Positions 17,051 to 25,092 of a DNA stretch of 64,000 nucleotides are shown one piece after another. Made by a program: the position numbers and the translations under genes. The notes beneath the pieces were generated by a model. It saw nothing but the letters and a program-made list of their open reading frames with translations, was not told the origin of the DNA and searched no databases. The DNA comes from DASYVD01 sp050693035. Its GTDB lineage: Bacteria > Actinomycetota > UBA4738 > CALAEC01. The stretch spans positions 20,464 through 84,463 of the forward strand of contig JBOGWB010000061.1 of NCBI GenBank assembly GCA_050693035.1, in the 5' to 3' direction. The number at the start of each line of letters is the position of its first letter. The first letter of the stretch is position 1.

Positions 17051-17098
17051 CGCCGAGATGTTGTGGCTGACCAGCCCACATACCACAACATGTTGTGG
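17051..17098. promoter_or_regulatory. Tandem NrdR boxes upstream of nrdJ
   Basis: CCACAACATGTTGTGG at 17083-17098 fits the NrdR box consensus well and is the core of a perfect 24-base palindrome at 17079-17102. A second, weaker copy at 17051-17066 keeps the right half (ATGTTGTGG). The two are offset by 32 bases, about three helical turns, which is the usual spacing of paired NrdR boxes. They lie between the nrdR stop (17121) and the nrdJ start (16937), so NrdR should repress nrdJ when dATP/ATP signals sufficiency. Confidence 0.75.
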
Positions 17099-17120
17099 TA
17101 TGTCCCGGAAGGGGCGCTGG

Positions 17121-17594
17121 TCAGCGACGGGCTCGCTTGGGCTCTTTTTTCTGGAGCAGGAGCCCGAGCTCTCGCTCGAAATCGGTGAGCTCCTGGAAGT
17201 CCTTGTAGACCGAGGCGAATCGCATGTAGGCGACCTCGTCGACGCCCCGAAGCCCCGACAGCACCTCCAGGCCGACCTCCTGTGTGGTGACCTCGGGGCC
17301 GCGCCGGCGGAGCTGCTCCTCGACCCGGGAGGCCAGGCGCTCCACCTCTTCCTCGGAGACCGGGCGGTTCTTGATCGCCTTGACCACTCCCGCGACCAGC
17401 TTGGCCCGGTCGTAGGGCTCCCGGCCGCCGTCGCGCTTGATCACCGCCAAGCGGAGGCCCTCGGCCCGCTCGAACGTCGAGAACCGCCGTCCACAACTCG
17501 AGCACTCCCGGCGACGCCGGATGGCCTGCCCGTCCTCCGACGGGCGGGAATCCACCACCCGAGTATCGGGGCTCCCACACCAGACGCAGCGCAT
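17121..17594 (-). CDS. nrdR: Transcriptional repressor NrdR
   Basis: A 157-residue repressor of ribonucleotide reductase genes. The N-terminal zinc ribbon is MRCVWCGSPDTRVVDSRP followed by CSSCGRRFSTFER. Residues ~50-140 form the ATP-cone that senses ATP/dATP (VIKRDGGREPYDRAKLVAGV, EVTTQEVGLEVL, YMRFASVYKDFQ). The start is the ATG directly before the zinc ribbon; longer upstream frames run into mgtC antisense. Length and domains are standard. It sits just upstream of nrdJ on the same strand, its expected target. Confidence 0.96.
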   Translation of the reverse strand: MRCVWCGSPDTRVVDSRPSEDGQAIRRRRECSSCGRRFSTFERAEGLRLAVIKRDGGREPYDRAKLVAGVVKAIKNRPVSEEEVERLASRVEEQLRRRGPEVTTQEVGLEVLSGLRGVDEVAYMRFASVYKDFQELTDFERELGLLLQKKEPKRARR

Positions 17595-17690
17595 CACGGC
17601 CCTCCGCCACAGCATCCTGGACCCGCCGCGTGCCGAACACAAGATGTGGGGGGCTCCACGCCGAGAGCCCGCCCCGGGCCATAATCGGGC

Positions 17691-18374
17691 ATGCCCCAGG
17701 AGTGGGAGCTCGTGCTGCGGCTCGTGGTGGCCGCGCTGCTCGGCGGGGCAGTCGGGCTCGAGCGCGAGATCTCCGACCAGCCGGCAGGCTTCCGGACCCA
17801 CCTCCTGGTGTCCCTGGGGTCGTGCCTGTTCGCCCTGGTCTCGGCGTTCGGGTTCAGCACGTTCCTCGGGGACCAGCCGCCCCAGGTCACGTTCGACCCA
17901 TCCCGGGTGGCCGCCCAGATCGTCAGCGGGATCGGCTTCTTGGGGGCCGGGGCCATCATCCGCTACGGGATGACCGTCCGGGGGCTCACCACCGCCGCCA
18001 GCCTCTGGGTGGTGGCCGCCATCGGGCTCGCCGCCGCCCTGGGCGCCTATCTCACCGCCGCGGTGACCGCAGGGATCACCCTGCTGGCCCTGTGGGGGCT
18101 GAAGAGGATACGGCCGCTCTTGGTGCGGGGCCTGAAGGAGGAGCACGAGGAGCTCGTCCTGGACGTGGAGCACAACCTCCAACTCGACTACCTGGTTCGG
18201 GCGCTGTCCCGGGAGGGGATCACCGTCGACCATCTCAGGGTCGAGGAGGAGGAGGGGGAGGGGAGCCGCCAGATCGTCCTGTTCGTCAAGCTCCCGCCGG
18301 GCGTGCGACCCGAGCAGGCCGTATCGTTCATCGACAACATGCCGGGCGTCCGCAACGTGGACTGGACCCCGTAG
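17691..18374 (+). CDS. MgtC/SapB family membrane protein
   Basis: A 227-residue membrane protein. The N-terminal ~140 residues carry the MgtC signature with four to five helices: LLGGAVGLEREI, AGFRTHLLVSLGSCLF, GIGFLGAGAIIR and GLTTAASLWVVAAIG. The C-terminal ~85 residues are a soluble ACT-like domain. MgtC proteins in pathogens inhibit the F-type ATPase and help growth in low magnesium; many environmental members are housekeeping proteins of unclear role. It diverges from nrdR across 96 bases and converges on the LysM gene with four bases between stops. Confidence 0.88.
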   Translation: MPQEWELVLRLVVAALLGGAVGLEREISDQPAGFRTHLLVSLGSCLFALVSAFGFSTFLGDQPPQVTFDPSRVAAQIVSGIGFLGAGAIIRYGMTVRGLTTAASLWVVAAIGLAAALGAYLTAAVTAGITLLALWGLKRIRPLLVRGLKEEHEELVLDVEHNLQLDYLVRALSREGITVDHLRVEEEEGEGSRQIVLFVKLPPGVRPEQAVSFIDNMPGVRNVDWTP

Positions 18375-18378
18375 GTCG

Positions 18379-18678
18379 CTAGCCTTGCGGCACCAGCAGG
18401 GAGGCACCGGGGAGCAGCGGCTCCGACGGGGCCAGGGCGTTTGCCGTGCGGATCCGCTCCACGAATGGTCGGGGATCTCCCTCTGGCCCCACCGCGGCCC
18501 GGGCGATCTCCCACAGCGTGTCGCCCGGCCTCACGACGTACCGCTGGACGGCGGGGCTGCGGCCGGGTGGGGCTCCGCCGCCGCCACCCAGAGCGACCCG
18601 TCCGGTGGCCAGCACCAGGCTCCCCACCAGGGAGAGTGAGACGCCGAGCCGGACCCATCGAACCCGTGTTCGACCCAC
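18379..18678 (-). CDS. LysM membrane protein, YneA/DivS-like SOS division inhibitor candidate
   Basis: A ~99-residue protein with an N-terminal hydrophobic segment (LGVSLSLVGSLVLATGRVAL) and one C-terminal LysM domain (YVVRPGDTLWEIARAAVG ... LLPGASLLVPQ) that binds peptidoglycan. Size, membrane anchor, LysM and position divergent from lexA match B. subtilis YneA, an SOS-induced inhibitor of cell division; actinobacteria have functional equivalents next to lexA. Start GTG 18678 is my choice; an upstream ATG at 18738 would place all SOS boxes inside the gene. Even with GTG 18678 the proximal SOS box covers codons 2 to 7. The role is inferred from context plus domain. Confidence 0.7.
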   Translation of the reverse strand: MGRTRVRWVRLGVSLSLVGSLVLATGRVALGGGGGAPPGRSPAVQRYVVRPGDTLWEIARAAVGPEGDPRPFVERIRTANALAPSEPLLPGASLLVPQG

Positions 18679-18732
18679 GGGCACAGTATGGCGAACGTGT
18701 GTTCGACCGTCAAGGGTCGAACAGGTGTTTGA
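18658..18732. promoter_or_regulatory. Three SOS (LexA) boxes between LysM gene and lexA
   Basis: Box 1 TCGAACCCGTGTTCGA at 18658-18673 and box 2 CGAACGTGTGTTCG at 18692-18705 both keep GAAC-N4-GTTC exactly. Box 3 TCGAACAGGTGTTTGA at 18717-18732 has one mismatch. They occupy the divergent control region, so LexA can repress itself and the LysM gene together. Box 1 reaches into the start of the LysM gene. Confidence 0.85.
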
Positions 18733-18768
18733 TTCCATGCTCCGGGGATGCTACCGTCCCTCACTGAC

Positions 18769-19380
18769 ATGGACGAAGTGACGCCCCGCCAGCGGCGCAT
18801 CCTGGAGTTCATCCAGCGGACCGTCAGAGACCGGGGGTACCCCCCGACCGTCCGCGAGATCGGCGAGGCCGTGGGGCTGACGTCGTCCTCGAGTGTCCAT
18901 GCCCAGCTCGAGAACCTGGGCCGCAGGGGCCTCCTTCGGAAGGACCCGTCCAAGCCCCGGGCCATCGAGGTGGCGGGGGTGCGTCCGGCCACGGCCGTGG
19001 AGGTCCCGGTGATCGGCAGGATCGCCGCGGGTGCCCCGATCCTGGCCGAGGAAAACGTGGAGAGCTACCTGCCCGTCGCCGACGAGCTGGCCGGCTCCGG
19101 GGAGCTGTTCGCCCTTCGGGTCCAGGGAGACTCCATGATCGAGGCGGGGATCCTCGACGGCGACCTGGTGGTGGTGCGCCGCCAAGACGTCGCCGGGGAC
19201 GGGGCCGTCGTGGCCGCCCTGGTGCCGGGCCCGGCGGAGGACGAGGCCACCGTGAAGCGCCTGCGCCGAAACGGAGGGAAAGTCGTCCTGGTTCCGGAGA
19301 ACGAGGCCATGGAGCCGTTCGACATGCCCCCGGGGGGACGCCTGCTGGGCGTGGTCGTGACCGTCCTCAGGAAGGTCTGA
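18769..19380 (+). CDS. lexA: SOS repressor LexA
   Basis: A 203-residue LexA from ATG 18769. Residues 1-65 are the winged helix-turn-helix (TPRQRRILEFIQ, PTVREIGEAVGLTSSSSVHA). The C-terminal S24 peptidase domain has the self-cleavage site Ala87-Gly88 (RIAAGAP), catalytic Ser122 in QGDSMIEAG and Lys163 in TVKRL. RecA filaments on single-stranded DNA trigger cleavage and relieve repression. Operators lie directly upstream, and a matching box precedes recA at 29394. An ATG at 18748 would add seven residues and is less like the family. Confidence 0.97.
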   Translation: MDEVTPRQRRILEFIQRTVRDRGYPPTVREIGEAVGLTSSSSVHAQLENLGRRGLLRKDPSKPRAIEVAGVRPATAVEVPVIGRIAAGAPILAEENVESYLPVADELAGSGELFALRVQGDSMIEAGILDGDLVVVRRQDVAGDGAVVAALVPGPAEDEATVKRLRRNGGKVVLVPENEAMEPFDMPPGGRLLGVVVTVLRKV

Positions 19381-19396
19381 CCACGACCCGGACCCC

Positions 19397-20728
19397 TCAG
19401 CCCGGCAGCCGCATGCGGGTCCTCGCCGGTTCCACGGCAAATTCCCGCATCCACTCGAGCTGATCCTCGCGGACCCGGGCCAGGAGGAAGGTACCCTCGT
19501 CCTCCGTGCGAGATTCCAGGACCTCGGCCTCCTCGTACAGTCGGGCCACCACGCGCTGCTGGTCATACGGCACGAACAGCCGCACCTCGACCGGAGGTGC
19601 GGGGAGCGTGGCGGCCACCCGGTCGAGCAGCTCTTCCAAGCCGTCTCCGGTCAGTCCCGAGACGAGGACCGCGTCAGGGAACCACCGCTGGGCCCGGGCT
19701 CGGTCCACCTCCGAGAGCAGGTCGGCCTTGTTGAGTGCCAGGACCTCCGGGATGCCGTCAGCCCCGATCCGGCCCAACACCTCCCTCACCGCCTGGACCT
19801 GTTCCTCCACATCCGCAGCGGAAGCGTCGGCCACGTGGAGCACCAGCGATGCCAGCCCCACCTCCTCGAGGGTGGAGCGGAACGCCTCCACCAGGTCGTG
19901 GGGAAGCTTCCGCACGAAGCCCACCGTGTCCGAGATCGTCGCCCGGCGGCTCCCCGGCAGCTTCAAACGGCGCACCGTCGGGTCGAGGGTGGCGAACAGC
20001 TGGTCGGCCACGAGGACCCCGGCGCGGGTGAGGGCGTTCATGAGCGTGGACTTCCCGGCGTTCGTGTAACCGACCAGCGAGATCTGCGGCACCCGGGAAC
20101 GCTCCCGGGCGGCCCGCTTGACCCGACGGGCCTTGGTGAGCGTGGCCAGGTCTCGACGGAGCTTCGTGATCCGCCGCCTGATGTGCTGCCGGTCCACCTC
20201 CAGCTTCGTCTCACCGGGACCTCGAGTCCCGATGCCGCCGCCGAGGCGCGACATGGCCTCGCCCCACCCTCGCAGCCGGGGCAGGAGGTAGTTCAGTTGC
20301 GCCAGCTCGACCTGAACCTTCCCCTCCCTGCTCCGGGCGTGCTGGGCGAAGATGTCGAGGATCAGCGCCGTACGATCGACCACCTTCACCCCCAGGCGCT
20401 CCTCGACGTTCCGCAGCTGCGCCGGGGTGAGCTCCTCGTCCAAGACGACCAGCCCGGCGTCGAGCCCATGGATCATCCCGTGAAGCTCGTCGAGCTTGCC
20501 CCGCCCGATGAACGTCGACGGGTCCGGCTCGCTTCGCTTCTGGGCGATGCGTCCGACGACCTCCGCGCCCGCCGTGTCCACCAGCGCGGCCAGCTCGTCG
20601 AGGGCTGAGTCGTCACCGGCGCTGTTCCAACCGGCGAGGACCGCTCGTTCCCGGTACGCCGGGCGCCACCGCTCGGACAGCGGTGACTCGGTGACTGCGC
20701 GGCGTCCGCGCCTCCGACGATCGCTCAT
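19397..20728 (-). CDS. hflX: Ribosome-associated GTPase HflX
   Basis: A 443-residue GTPase that splits stalled or heat-stressed 70S ribosomes. An N-terminal HflX domain (STFIGRGKLDELH, VVLDEELTPAQLRN, RTALILDIFAQHA) and a helical linker with GGIGTRGPGETKLEVDRR-like sequence precede the G domain (GYTNAGKST P-loop, DTVGFVRKLPHDLVEAF, NKADLL). Start ATG 20728 overlaps the stop of the aminotransferase gene as ATGA, so the two are translationally coupled. The very long upstream frame extension is a shadow of that gene. It converges on lexA with 16 bases between stops. Confidence 0.96.
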   Translation of the reverse strand: MSDRRRRGRRAVTESPLSERWRPAYRERAVLAGWNSAGDDSALDELAALVDTAGAEVVGRIAQKRSEPDPSTFIGRGKLDELHGMIHGLDAGLVVLDEELTPAQLRNVEERLGVKVVDRTALILDIFAQHARSREGKVQVELAQLNYLLPRLRGWGEAMSRLGGGIGTRGPGETKLEVDRQHIRRRITKLRRDLATLTKARRVKRAARERSRVPQISLVGYTNAGKSTLMNALTRAGVLVADQLFATLDPTVRRLKLPGSRRATISDTVGFVRKLPHDLVEAFRSTLEEVGLASLVLHVADASAADVEEQVQAVREVLGRIGADGIPEVLALNKADLLSEVDRARAQRWFPDAVLVSGLTGDGLEELLDRVAATLPAPPVEVRLFVPYDQQRVVARLYEEAEVLESRTEDEGTFLLARVREDQLEWMREFAVEPARTRMRLPG

Positions 20729-21882
20729 GAGAGCGCTTCTCGGACCCGGTCCATCGCCTCGCCCAGACGGTCGTCCGGGACGGTCAGCGAGATCCGAGCG
20801 TAGCCCTCCCCCACCGACCCGTATCCGCTCCCGGGCGACACCACCACGCGGGCCCGCTCCACCAGCAGGTCGGCCAGCGCAGCCGAGGTCATCCCGTCTG
20901 GCGTGGAGAACCACACGTAGATGGAGCCCTTCGGAGGCTCGAGCGACCACCCGAGCTCGTTGAGGGTGCCAACCACGAGGTCGCGGCGGCGCCGGTATGT
21001 CTCCCGCAGCTCCTCGACGTGGTCCTGGGGACCGGTGAGCGCGGCGATGGCCGCCCGCTGAACCGCGTTCCAGATGCCGGAGTCCCAGTTCGTCTTCAGC
21101 GCGGACAGCGCCCCGATCGCCGAGGCGTTGCCCACCACCCAACCAACGCGCCAGCCCGTCATGTTGTGGGTCTTCGACACGGACCCGAACTCCAGGGCCA
21201 CGTCCTTCGCGCCGGGAGCCTGGAGAGCGCTGGGAGCGACGTAGCCGTCGTAGGTCAGCTCGGTGTAGGCGGCGTCGTGAGCCAGGAGCAGCCCGTGCTT
21301 CCGGGCGAAGGCAACGGCTTCTTCGAAGAAGGGAAGATCCGCCACCCCGGCGGTGGGGTTGGACGGATAGTTCAGCCACAGCACCTTGGTCGCATCCGAC
21401 ACTGGGGCCCGCGAGAGGTCGGGTAGCCAGCCCCGGTCGGCATCGAGGGGCAGGGACACCGGCGTCCCCCCGGCGAGCAACGTGCCCACCCCGTAGATCG
21501 GGTACCCCGGGTCGGGGACCAGAGCCTCGTCTCCGGGATCCACGAACGCGAGGGCAAGGTGGGCGAGGCCCTCCTTGGAGCCGATGAGTGGCAGAACCTC
21601 GGTATCGGCGTCGATCTCGACCCCGAATCGCTTCAGATACCACTCCGCCACGGCCTGCCGGAATTCCGGCATCCCCGTGTAGGACGGGTACCGGTGGGTG
21701 CTGGGATCCTCCACGGCCTCCTTGACCGCCTCGATGACGTGACGAGGCGTGGGATGGTCCGGATCGCCGATGCCCAGAGAGATGACGTCGATGCCGGCGG
21801 CTCGCTTCTCCCGTATCTTCCGATCGAGCTCGGCGAAGACGTACGGAGGAAGGGACCGGATGCGCCGGGCGGCCTCGGTCAC
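20725..21882 (-). CDS. dapL: LL-diaminopimelate aminotransferase (class I/II PLP enzyme)
   Basis: A 385-residue PLP aminotransferase from GTG 21882. The PLP lysine is Lys237 in SVSKTHNMTGWR; other fold-type I markers are YPSYTGMPEFRQAV, PDPGYPIY, NYPSNPTAG and HDAAYTEL. The pattern, with N-terminal IDVISLGIGDPD, is that of LL-DAP aminotransferase, which converts tetrahydrodipicolinate directly to LL-DAP using glutamate. The gene lies ten bases after dapF, which epimerises its product, so pathway context supports DapL over a general aspartate/alanine aminotransferase. The stop overlaps hflX. Confidence 0.82.
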   Translation of the reverse strand: MTEAARRIRSLPPYVFAELDRKIREKRAAGIDVISLGIGDPDHPTPRHVIEAVKEAVEDPSTHRYPSYTGMPEFRQAVAEWYLKRFGVEIDADTEVLPLIGSKEGLAHLALAFVDPGDEALVPDPGYPIYGVGTLLAGGTPVSLPLDADRGWLPDLSRAPVSDATKVLWLNYPSNPTAGVADLPFFEEAVAFARKHGLLLAHDAAYTELTYDGYVAPSALQAPGAKDVALEFGSVSKTHNMTGWRVGWVVGNASAIGALSALKTNWDSGIWNAVQRAAIAALTGPQDHVEELRETYRRRRDLVVGTLNELGWSLEPPKGSIYVWFSTPDGMTSAALADLLVERARVVVSPGSGYGSVGEGYARISLTVPDDRLGEAMDRVREALS

Positions 21883-21892
21883 GCGTCCCCCG

Positions 21893-22768
21893 TCATGACG
21901 CCCAGGGGTCGTCCACTCCCACCGCGGCGATCCATGCCGGTGTGAGCTCGCCTTCGAATACCAATGTGGCCGGGCCCTCCAGGTAGACGGGTCCTCCCTC
22001 GTCCCACTCGACCCGGAGCGTGCCCCCCGGGAAACGCACCTCGCCCTTCCGGTCCACCAGACCCGCCTGAGCCGAAGCAACCAATGACGCGCACGCTCCG
22101 GTGCCACAGGCCATGGTCTCCCCGACGCCCCGCTCCCACACCCGGACGTCCACGCCCCCGTCCCGTACCCGGACGAACTCGACGTTGGTTCGCTCGGGGA
22201 ATTCGGGATGCGTCTCGAGTCTGGAACCGATACCGGCCACGTCGATGGCCGCGGGGTCGGTTTCCCCGATCAGTACGAGATGCGGATTGCCCATGGATAG
22301 GGCGGTGGCCCGGAACTCCAGTCCTCCTTCCGACATCGGCTGTCTCTCGAACGTCTCGCTGGGCGGCCCGGTCATCGGGATCAGCTTGCGCTCGAACACC
22401 GGCGGGCCCATATCCACTCGAACCGAGGCGGCCATCTCGTCGGCCACTTCCATGAACACGTGCTTCTCTCCGGCTCGGGTATCCACGGCGAGCTCGGTTC
22501 GCCGGGTCAGTCCTCGGTCGTACACGTACTTCGCGAGGCAACGGATCCCGTTCCCACACATCTCGGCGATCTCGCCGCTGGCGTTCCAATAGTCCATGAA
22601 GAAGTCCGCCGTCTCGGATGGAGCGATGCGGATCACGCCATCAGCGCCGATCCCATGGTGCCGGTCGCACAGCGCCGCCACCAGGGTGGCGTCCAGGCTC
22701 AGTCGCCCTTCGAGATCCTGGACGATCACGAAGTCGTTGCCGGTGCCGTGGTACTTGGCAAACCTCAT
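21893..22768 (-). CDS. dapF: Diaminopimelate epimerase
   Basis: A 291-residue PLP-independent racemase converting LL-DAP to meso-DAP for lysine and peptidoglycan. Both catalytic cysteines are visible: Cys71 in MCGNGIRC and Cys221 in ACGTGACAS. Substrate-binding stretches HGTGNDFV and MGNPHLVL are present. Length is slightly above the common 270-280. Start ATG 22768 has GGAAGG upstream and overlaps the miaA stop (ATGA). With dapL it forms a DAP sub-operon inside the tRNA-modification cluster. Confidence 0.97.
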   Translation of the reverse strand: MRFAKYHGTGNDFVIVQDLEGRLSLDATLVAALCDRHHGIGADGVIRIAPSETADFFMDYWNASGEIAEMCGNGIRCLAKYVYDRGLTRRTELAVDTRAGEKHVFMEVADEMAASVRVDMGPPVFERKLIPMTGPPSETFERQPMSEGGLEFRATALSMGNPHLVLIGETDPAAIDVAGIGSRLETHPEFPERTNVEFVRVRDGGVDVRVWERGVGETMACGTGACASLVASAQAGLVDRKGEVRFPGGTLRVEWDEGGPVYLEGPATLVFEGELTPAWIAAVGVDDPWAS

Positions 22769-23748
22769 CCGCCCTTCCTTCCGGCGGTCTCGTCCACCTC
22801 GCGCTGCTCCTTCCCCGCGTGGAGGAACCGCTCGATGTCATCGATCCGCCCTCTGGCCCCTTCGGTCCCCCCATCGAACCATCGGATCCGAGGGTCCCGC
22901 CGGAACCACGCCATCTGGCGGCGGGCCAGGGCCTTGGTTCGGCGCTCCGCGCGGCGCGCCGCCTCGTCCAGGGAGATCGCTCCCCGGAGGTGCTCCGCCA
23001 CCTCAAGGTAGCCGATGGCCTGGGAGGACGTCAGGAACCGCCCCAGTCCCCCGTCCAGCAGGCTGCGGACCTCCTCCACCAGCCCCTCCTCCTCGATCAT
23101 CCTGCGCACCCTGGCCTTGATCCTCTCGCCGAGGATGGCGGGTGCCAGTCGAATGCCGGCGGCGCGAACCCGGCCGGGCGGGAGCCGCTCCCAGGTCTCC
23201 GAGAAGTGCGAGAAGGGCCGCCCGGTGAGGGCGGCGACCTCCAGGGCCCGGACGGTCCGGCGGACGTTCCCCGGCTCGATCTTCGCCGCGGCTGCGGGGT
23301 CGGCCTCGCGGAGCCGGGCGTGCATCCGGGCCGGGCCCAGGGCGGCGGCCTCCCGTTCCAATCCGGCGCGCGTGGCGGGATCGGTTCCCGGAAACACCAG
23401 GTCGTCCACGACGGCCCTGAAGTAGAGCCCCGACCCGCCGACGAGGAGAGCCAGGTGGCCACGCGATCGGATCGCCTCGAGAGCGTCCCGGGACAGGACC
23501 TGGAACCTGGCCACCGAGAACGGCTCCGCCGGATCGGCCACGTCGATGAGGTGGTGGGGAACGGCCGCGCGCTGCTCGAGCGTGGGCTTCGCCGTACCCA
23601 CGTCCATGCCTCGGTAGACCACCATGGAGTCCACGGCGACGATCTCGGCGCCGAGTCGCCCGGCGAGCTCGAGGGAGGCCTCGGTCTTTCCGCTCGCGGT
23701 CGGTCCCACCAGGGCAAGGAGCGGGCCCGGAGCGTCCCGCCGCATCAC
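22765..23748 (-). CDS. miaA: tRNA dimethylallyltransferase MiaA
   Basis: A 327-residue enzyme transferring dimethylallyl from DMAPP to N6 of A37 in tRNAs reading UNN codons. P-loop GPTASGKT at 15-22, then DSMVVYRGMDVGTAKPT (substrate and tRNA contacts), VGGSGLYFRAVVD, and QAIGYLEVAEHL with the later Arg-rich RRTKALARRQMAWFRR. Length is normal. It overlaps miaB by four bases upstream and dapF downstream. Its product i6A37 is the substrate of MiaB, the preceding gene. Confidence 0.97.
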   Translation of the reverse strand: MMRRDAPGPLLALVGPTASGKTEASLELAGRLGAEIVAVDSMVVYRGMDVGTAKPTLEQRAAVPHHLIDVADPAEPFSVARFQVLSRDALEAIRSRGHLALLVGGSGLYFRAVVDDLVFPGTDPATRAGLEREAAALGPARMHARLREADPAAAAKIEPGNVRRTVRALEVAALTGRPFSHFSETWERLPPGRVRAAGIRLAPAILGERIKARVRRMIEEEGLVEEVRSLLDGGLGRFLTSSQAIGYLEVAEHLRGAISLDEAARRAERRTKALARRQMAWFRRDPRIRWFDGGTEGARGRIDDIERFLHAGKEQREVDETAGRKGG

Positions 23749-25082
23749 GCCGACACCGGAGCCGCCACCGGCTCACCGAGCAGGTGGTGGGGACGTCCGC
23801 GGGTCACTCGAACGTCCACGAAGTCCCCGGGCCGGTAGGGCCCCTCGAAGTTCACCACCTTGTTCGAGCGGGTCCGGCCCTGGACGCCCCCCTTGCGCCC
23901 GGCTCCCTCCACCAGGACCTCGGCGACCGATCCCTCCAACGTGCGGCTGTGCTCGAGGGAGATGGCCTCCTGGAGCGCCACCAGCCGGTCGAACCGCTCC
24001 TGGACAACTTCCTTGGGAACGAAGTCCTCCTCCCATCTTGCGGCCACCGTTCCCGGACGCGGGGAGTACTGGAACGTGTAGGCGGCGTCAAAGCGCGCCT
24101 CACGGACCACTCGGAGCGTCTCCCGGAAGTCGTCCTCGGTCTCGCCCGGGAACCCCACGATGATGTCGGTGGTCACCGCGATCTCCGGGATGCCCGCCCG
24201 GATCCTGGCGAGCCACTCGAGGTAGCGGGCCTGCGTATACGACCGCCTCATCCGCCGGAGCACGCCGTCGGAGCCCGACTGGAGCGGGAAGTGGATGTGC
24301 TCGCACACCGCGTCGCCCTCCGCCATGGCCTCGATCACGTCGGGGGTGAAGTCGTGTGGGTGCGGGCTGGTGAACCGGATGCGACGGATCCCCTGCACCT
24401 CGTTCACCGCTCGGAGCAGGTTGGCGAACAGCGGGCGGCGACGGTGGCCCCGCGGCACCAGGTCCCGGCCGTAGGTGTTCACGTTCTGGCCGAGGAGCGT
24501 GACCTCGACGACTCCGTTCTCAACGAGCCCCTGGACCTCGGCGAGGATCTCCCCGAGGGGGCGAGACCGCTGGGCCCCGCGCACGAGCGGCACGATGCAG
24601 AAGGTGCACTTGTTGTCGCATCCCACCGACACCGAGACCCACGCGTGGTGACGCAGCTCCCGGCGCGCCGGGAGAGCGCTCGGGAAGACCTCGGTGTACT
24701 CCCGGACGTCCATCTGGGGGCCCTCTCGCTCAGCCCGGTCCAGGAGGTCGAGGACGTACGGTAGCGCGTACGTCCCCACGACCACGTCCACCCAGGGGGC
24801 CCGGAGCTGGATCTGCCCGCGATCCTTCTGGGCGAGGCATCCCGACACGACGATGCGCAGCCGGGGGTTCCGCTGCTTGATCGCTCGGAGCTGGCCGAGG
24901 TTCCCGTACAGGCGGTTGTCGGCGTTCTCCCGGACCGCGCAGGTGTTCAGCACCACCACCTCGGCCTCACCCACCCGCTCGGTGGGCGCGTAGCCGTCCG
25001 ACTCCAGCAGCCCGGCGATGCGCTCGGAGTCGTGCTCGTTCATCTGGCACCCGAAGGTGCGGATCAGGTACCTGCGGTCCAC
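23745..25082 (-). CDS. miaB: tRNA-2-methylthio-N6-dimethylallyladenosine synthase MiaB
   Basis: A 445-residue radical-SAM methylthiotransferase. The N-terminal UPF0004 domain supplies Cys12, Cys48 and Cys82 for one 4Fe-4S cluster; the radical-SAM cluster cysteines are Cys155, Cys159 and Cys162 in VGCDNKCTFCIVP. A C-terminal TRAM domain (~380-440, FVDVRVTRGRPHHL) binds tRNA. It modifies i6A37 to ms2i6A37. Start ATG 25082. It is ten bases after rny and overlaps miaA by ATGA. Confidence 0.97.
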   Translation of the reverse strand: MDRRYLIRTFGCQMNEHDSERIAGLLESDGYAPTERVGEAEVVVLNTCAVRENADNRLYGNLGQLRAIKQRNPRLRIVVSGCLAQKDRGQIQLRAPWVDVVVGTYALPYVLDLLDRAEREGPQMDVREYTEVFPSALPARRELRHHAWVSVSVGCDNKCTFCIVPLVRGAQRSRPLGEILAEVQGLVENGVVEVTLLGQNVNTYGRDLVPRGHRRRPLFANLLRAVNEVQGIRRIRFTSPHPHDFTPDVIEAMAEGDAVCEHIHFPLQSGSDGVLRRMRRSYTQARYLEWLARIRAGIPEIAVTTDIIVGFPGETEDDFRETLRVVREARFDAAYTFQYSPRPGTVAARWEEDFVPKEVVQERFDRLVALQEAISLEHSRTLEGSVAEVLVEGAGRKGGVQGRTRSNKVVNFEGPYRPGDFVDVRVTRGRPHHLLGEPVAAPVSA

Positions 25083-25092
25083 GGCCTCCAGA

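Noticed and set aside
16938..17120. Cobalamin riboswitch before nrdJ
   Set aside because: The spacer is explained by NrdR boxes; no B12-box-like conserved element was seen.
18679..18738. ATG 18738 as start of the LysM gene
   Set aside because: It would put all three SOS boxes inside coding sequence and add a non-hydrophobic lead before the membrane anchor.
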